Below, one piece after another: positions 58,726-64,000 of a stretch of DNA of 64,000 bases (positions are counted from its first letter, which is position 1; each line of letters opens with the position of its first letter). Made by a program: the position numbers and the translations under genes. Source of the stretch: Typha latifolia (Eukaryota > Streptophyta > Magnoliopsida > Poales > Typhaceae). The DNA lies in contig CM034099.1 in NCBI GenBank assembly GCA_019914945.1, positions 9,003,001 through 9,067,000 of the forward strand, read 5' to 3'. The notes beneath the pieces were generated by a model, which saw nothing but the letters and a program-made list of their open reading frames with translations, was not told where the DNA came from and did no database searches.

Positions 58726-59031
58726 TTAAATGGTAGTCTCACTTGTTTGCATCATTATCATATATGGATGATCTGAGTGAATGATACAGTGAAACTTCGA
58801 GAAGAGATCAGTTTTAGTTGTTTCATTATTGACTAGTGGATAGGAAGAAATCAAAGTATGACGATCGATATGTAACAAATATTGACCCGTAACTACTCTC
58901 GATGGGTTATAGATTGGAATTATTTTTGAAAATGGATCAACATCAACATCAGCATCCAAAAAACGACCAACTTCAAAGTGATCTTCCACATCAAAGTTGT
59001 TTGTAAGAAACTCATACACGCTATCGTCCAT
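58726..59031 (-). CDS. Unrecognised 101-codon open reading frame
   Basis: The frame begins MDDSVYEFLTNNFDVEDHFE and is acidic at the N-terminus (DADVDVDPFSK), with no domain, signal peptide or membrane segment that I recognise. Composition is protein-like rather than low-complexity, which is the only reason to list it. No neighbouring exon or promoter is evident, and chance is the more likely explanation. Confidence 0.12.
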   Translation of the reverse strand: MDDSVYEFLTNNFDVEDHFEVGRFLDADVDVDPFSKIIPIYNPSRVVTGQYLLHIDRHTLISSYPLVNNETTKTDLFSKFHCIIHSDHPYMIMMQTSETTI

Positions 59032-61064
59032 GCTTTACATCTTTACGCTACTGGCAAAGATTTGTTTACTCAGCCTTCTTTTCTTGATATTGAAACAACC
59101 AACATCAGCATTATTCAATCTATTCTTTGGCCTTCCACTTGAAGTTAGTCTCTGAATCTTCAATGCAGATTGTTATAAGTTTTGTGCAAGTGCTATTACT
59201 TTTTCTAGATAAAACTTCCACCTTTGAGAAGCTACATTGATACAGAATGTTTAGACAATAGCAACTGTTTTTATTACTAGAATTAGTAAAAACAAAATTT
59301 ATTTCCCTATATATATATATATATTTGTGTTTGTATATCTGCAAGCAAGTTGAGGGGCAAAATTGTCTACTTTTGTGATCTCTTGCATTACTCTTGCTTG
59401 CTGAGATACTCGAGCAAAGGATAGGAAAACAAGTATTTGTTCAAAAGAAATTAATACTTGATAGCTTAAAACATACACATATTCCTTTCTCCTTACTATA
59501 ATTGTTAAACATTTCTTGAGAATGGATTAGACAGAGGGAAGCTTCCATTAACCATCTTCTCCTACTAACTTGTCATGATTCTCTCTCTAAACAAATGAAT
59601 TATGATACCAAACATACTGGTGCTACGATTCAAGAGAAGGCCACCGTGGTGAACCTATAGTCCACAAATGTGTTATGCTGCCACTGGAAGATTATTAGAG
59701 AATGATAAGTGAAGGGTGCACTAAGCTTATCTCCCTGCTTTGATACATCGGACAGGCTATAAAACCCACAATGGAGTGATTAAGAAGCTAAAAACATATG
59801 AGCATTATTTCATGCACCCGATCAATAGTTTTACTTATGAAACACTTCAATGATTTTCCATTTGACTTGGTGTAGGTTATTCTATGCACTGGTAGGCAGA
59901 ATGACGTTGACAATGTTATGTCTGATTTTTATGACATTTGGGGTGACAGTTTGTTAATTGAGGAGCAAGTGGTTTTGTTTTAAGGATGTAGCAAACCGCA
60001 TATAGAAGTTTGCTGAATCTTATTATTGTGATATATTAGTATTAGTAGGATAAGTAAATATTACTGCTTCTCTTCCTGTCATTTCACTTAATAATAATTT
60101 CTATTGTTGATCTCTCTATGTACCAGAAAAAACAGATCTTGTTGCAGGATTGAACATCAAGGAACTCAATTGAATCAATGGTATCTTAGTTCAAACTGAC
60201 AAAATGATGCAGCAATGGAAGAAAGGTGCATGACAGCCTTACTGAACAATTGGAAATGGCTGCAGTAGTAGTTATATAGCTAATGGGAAATTTAAAGGCG
60301 AGGTATTTCAGGAAAGCATATGTTATGTTCATCATCGACAATTTACAGTACTCGTTAATTTCACCATTATGTAGAAAGGATAAATACTATGTTCTGATAT
60401 AATATATGTAGTTCTTTGCTTGTCTCATGCAATCATGCATGCAAAATCTTTTGTGTTTCTTTGTAACTCTTCTCTCTATATATACACGCTTATGTGGAAG
60501 TGCATTAATTAAGTTTGAGAGGAGTTGTATCTACAAATTGGTGTTCTCTTGCATCTCTCTGGCATTCTGAGGTACTCACGCAGAGTTTAGAAATCAATAT
60601 TAGCTTACTGATTGCTTCTTAACATAGACATGCTCCTATATATCCTTATAGTAATCTTTAATAGCTTTCTTGAGGGTGGGCTAATTTCACCTAAATAATA
60701 GCTCAAAAGCTTTGGCTAACTTTCTCCAAACAATCGACACCGATAATGAACGAAATTTAAGTAGCCATTGTTGTCTGAAAGTTTATCAGTATCTGAAAGC
60801 TTAAGCTGATTAAAGAACAAACAAATATAATTCCATGATATTAATTATTGCATGCATATTACTTTACACTCAGGCTTCTTTTTCTGCTTATTTTTAACAA
60901 GTTAGCTTAGCTTCTATCATTCCTCATTTTCTAACAAGTTGAGAGATTTAAAATCATTAAGTTGTTAACACTAGGAAGCAACTAATAGTTGTAGATTAAG
61001 CTACTACGTCTTCAATTCACAACCAACCAGATAATGCTATTTGTATGCTATGGCCCACGTCTCA

Positions 61065-61298
61065 AATGAATTTAACATAGAAAATTTTGTTTCTCTACTA
61101 TATATTCTTTTTCTTCTAAAAGACATATGAGGGTGATCATTTCTCTTGTTAGCAATGTATAACTATTAGTAAACATTTACCCAATGAATTTAACATAGAA
61201 AAAATTGTTTGTCTACTATTTTTTTTTCATCTAAGAGACAAATGAAGGTGATAATTTCTATTATATGCAATGTATAACTATTAGTAAACATCTACCCA
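61065..61298. repeat. Two-copy tandem duplication, period 118 bp
   Basis: The segment beginning 'aatgaatttaacatagaaaa' at 61065 and containing 'gcaatgtataactattagtaaacat' is repeated from 61183 with small differences. Confidence 0.8.
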
Positions 61299-62020
61299 TT
61301 CTTAATTCGATGTCTAATGGCTGCATGCATGCATGCAATTAGCTAGGCTAGAAATGGCTTTAAAGAAGAAACGTAAACTATCAACTTCTTCTTCAACAAA
61401 TCATGGTTTGATCAATGTCAATCTGAGTAGTTGAAGTAGTTGTGACTAATGCCATGATTGATTTACTACTACTACCTACAAGTGATAGATTGCAATTTTT
61501 TAATATCTCTCAAGAAACGTGACAGATGTCGCAAATAATTATCATGCATGATCACCTAGTAAAACTAATTGGAGTGTCATAATCCTACGACTATGATGCT
61601 TGAGATAAGAACTCTTTACCTTCAAATTGGCACTGTCAGAAGCTCATAAGATTCAAACATCATCCTAGCTTGGATCCAATTGATCGATAGGCTATGCCAG
61701 ATTATATATATATATATATATATGTCCATCACAAATACACTCTAAGCAAGTCCTCTCAAAATGAATCCTTTTTGCCCATACTTCAAATTGGCTTCCATGC
61801 AACATCATGCTAAACAATTTCTTCTACGTTAGAACGCCGCTTGGCAAACAATTTCTCACCTAAGTGGCATTTGATGATCTATCTTGCAAGCAATATAGGT
61901 TTTCTAAGACAGATGGTTATAAAAGACTTGAATATTTTTGAGTTAAAAGATGTCTCCTGAATTATTAGAAGGGCGTTCGAACAATTTATGATGTTTCAAG
62001 TGGTATGAAAACCTTCTTTG

Positions 62021-62736
62021 CATAGTTATTAGAAGCGAATTGGACATTGGCCCTGCCAGATGTCTAAGTCATTAGTTATTGGTTCAACCAACTGTTCACC
62101 CGATCGTAGTATAATTGTATATATGTCCCTCAAAACATATGCTATTTATGTAGATATCCTCATAGTTATTTTTCAAATTAAATTATTTAATATAAAAATA
62201 TATACTATTAACTTAAGAGAAATATTTGAAAACAAAAATAAAGATATTTTTATTTTTTATATTTAAATTGTTCAAATTTTAATACTAATTTACTCTAAGG
62301 GGTATCCATGAAAATAATAAGGGTTTTAAAATGTATAAATGCAAAAAATGTGTGTATATATATATATATATATGTAAATACTAACTCTAGATAGACATAT
62401 AATCAAATAAGAAACTTTTTAAGGGTATATATGAAAACAACTAATTAAAAAAAACCATATATGTAATTAACTAAACATTTTTAAAATTTTAGGACTAAAA
62501 TAATATTAGGATATAGAATAGAATAATTAAATATTAAAGATAATTATGTAATTTTGTAAAAGTAGTTGATCCGGCCCGTCGAAAACTAGTTGGGTTCCAC
62601 GGGTCACCGGTTCAACTGCTGGGTTAGTTAATTTTTATCGAGTCAAAGCTTATCCAGTTTGATAACAAAATCAAACCGATTTGGTGTTTGGTTCACAGGT
62701 TCGACCACTTGGTCCGGTCCGATTTTGATAACTATG
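62021..62736. mobile_element. Probable hAT MITE (CATAGTTAT ends)
   Basis: The left end CATAGTTATTAGAA and the inverse of the right end CATAGTTATCAAAA agree at 12 of 14 positions. Flanks cttctttg (62013-62020) and tttcttta (62737-62744) agree at 6 of 8, consistent with an aged 8-bp duplication. The right arm has GGTCCGGTCCGA and 'ggttcaactgc' words, partly mirrored in the left arm ('ggttcaaccaactg'). It contains no transposase. Confidence 0.5.
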
Positions 62737-62744
62737 TTTCTTTA

Positions 62745-64000
62745 TTTAAAGTGTTCGAATAGTTTCATAAAGTTTAGAGTACTATGAGAAAATAATCCTT
62801 AGGCATTGGAATGGTCACCATGCATTCAAAAGACCACTTGGATATTTTGAATGGACACTTCAGCATTCAAACACAAACCAGGAAGGTTAAGTTCAATACG
62901 ATTTTTTTTTTTTTTTGGTTTTCTTCCATACGTCGTGGGTTAACGCTGATAGAAGAGATTTAGAGTCCTAGAAAAATTTTATTGAAGCATTCTTGGTGAT
63001 CTGAAGCATTTAGAGAGGCGGGATTTATTAGAAATTTCTTATCATTGTTGTTGTGTTTTTCCTTGGAGCAAGTTGCTATCGAGATCTTCACTAAGACAAG
63101 GCATCCAATCGCAGGGGTTCTATTAAATCAGTTCATCATCCACTTGAAGTAATTGATATGTATTCTAGTAAGTAAGATAACTTTAGTTATAGTTGTGATT
63201 TCCAGTTAGAGATTTGTAAGTGATTCTTGTATTTGCACATTATTAGTTGTTGATTTGATCTTAGAAAAAAAGATATATAGTTTTTACCCATAGGTTTTGT
63301 AAGATTTTCACGTAAAAGTTTGTGTGTTTATATTGCTTTTCTTTCTCACTATTTTCTATTTTTATATACTTGTTTCTGTAGTACATTATTTCCTAGATTA
63401 GGGTTCGCTTAAAATTTCCACACCTTAAAGAGAAGCACCATTTCATAATTTTTAGTTAAATTATTACAAAATATTCAGCAATTCATCACTTATTTTAAAA
63501 AAATACTATAAAATAAAAATTTATTGTGGATATTGTAAGGAGAATATTGAAGGTGGATGGATGACCCCCCAAATCTCAGATTTAGAATATGACTCAAATT
63601 ATTCTAATGGATGAGAGGAATATCTTAATCTCGAATATCTAAGATAAAAGAATAAATATCCACACAATACATAGATAACTTGATCATCTTAAGGCAATGT
63701 ATTATAGATCTTACATTTATCCCAGCGTAGTAAATACTCTAAGGCTTTATCGTGAACCTATAAGAGACGATCTTGACTTCGATACCCACAAAAGCAGTCT
63801 CATCAGGAGTGTCTACAAATTCACTTTCACTCCCACAACACTATGAATACTATTAAGGGCTAATAGTCCATTCTTACATTGTGCATTAAGATACATTTAT
63901 CTAGACATAGGATTTTATATAGAATAGTAGCATCCCCACTATTAGTTTTAAAGTAGTATGCACCTAAAAATTAAAGAGATAAAAGATTATTATGGATTCA
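62745..64000. other. Intergenic sequence at right edge
   Basis: AT-rich sequence with no recognised gene. A poly-T run is at 62902-62917. Text at about 63540-63960 ('gtgcattaagatacatttatctagacatagg' region) has the look of repetitive DNA but I cannot place it in a family. Confidence 0.35.

Larger units (their letters stand above)
54970..62020. other. Anonymous AT-rich intergenic region
   Basis: No protein family is recognised on either strand. Scattered short frames (for example 102 codons at 56897-57205 plus) lack domain motifs. TA runs occur at about 59310-59324 and 61698-61722, and CATG runs at 61322-61336. It may be old transposon or intergenic sequence. Confidence 0.45.

Overview
This is plant nuclear DNA: AT-rich, spliced genes with short exons and long introns, leader introns, GA/CT and TA microsatellites, and many terminal-inverted-repeat DNA transposons. 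The proteins are angiosperm types. Intron size and repeat load would fit a monocot such as a palm, but nothing here fixes the species.

Layout. 0-6.7 kb: a Myb/SANT-like coding fragment on the minus strand at the left edge, then a mosaic of decayed hAT transposon copies. 7.0-30.6 kb (+): the C-terminal 466 codons of a UDP-sugar pyrophosphorylase in 13 exons, with no recognisable exons for about the first 148 residues. Its introns are packed with mobile DNA: a clean 3.7-kb hAT element with 8-bp target duplication (15.7-19.4 kb), a composite element of the same family holding LTR-retrotransposon-like DNA (22.5-26.4 kb), and three smaller elements. 31.7-36.1 kb (+): a complete eIF4A gene (413 aa) with a leader intron and a telo-box/site-II/TATA promoter. 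38.2-44.2 kb (+): a 14-exon gene for a 448-aa coiled-coil protein with signal peptide, C-terminal membrane segment and an exact 11-residue proline repeat. 44.7-45.8 kb: an old tandem duplication, one copy carrying a hAT MITE. 48.9-53.9 kb (-): a three-exon NAC transcription factor (319 aa) whose second intron holds a long foldback repeat and a tandem repeat. 54-64 kb: the NAC upstream region, then anonymous AT-rich intergenic DNA with one further MITE.

The four genes are unrelated in function (nucleotide-sugar salvage, translation initiation, probable ER/membrane structure, transcription); this is ordinary eukaryotic gene order, not an operon. The most distinctive theme is one hAT family (ends close to CAAGGTT / CATGGTT) present as autonomous-type, internally deleted and chimeric copies within 26 kb. 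I did not find a convincing new multi-gene system.
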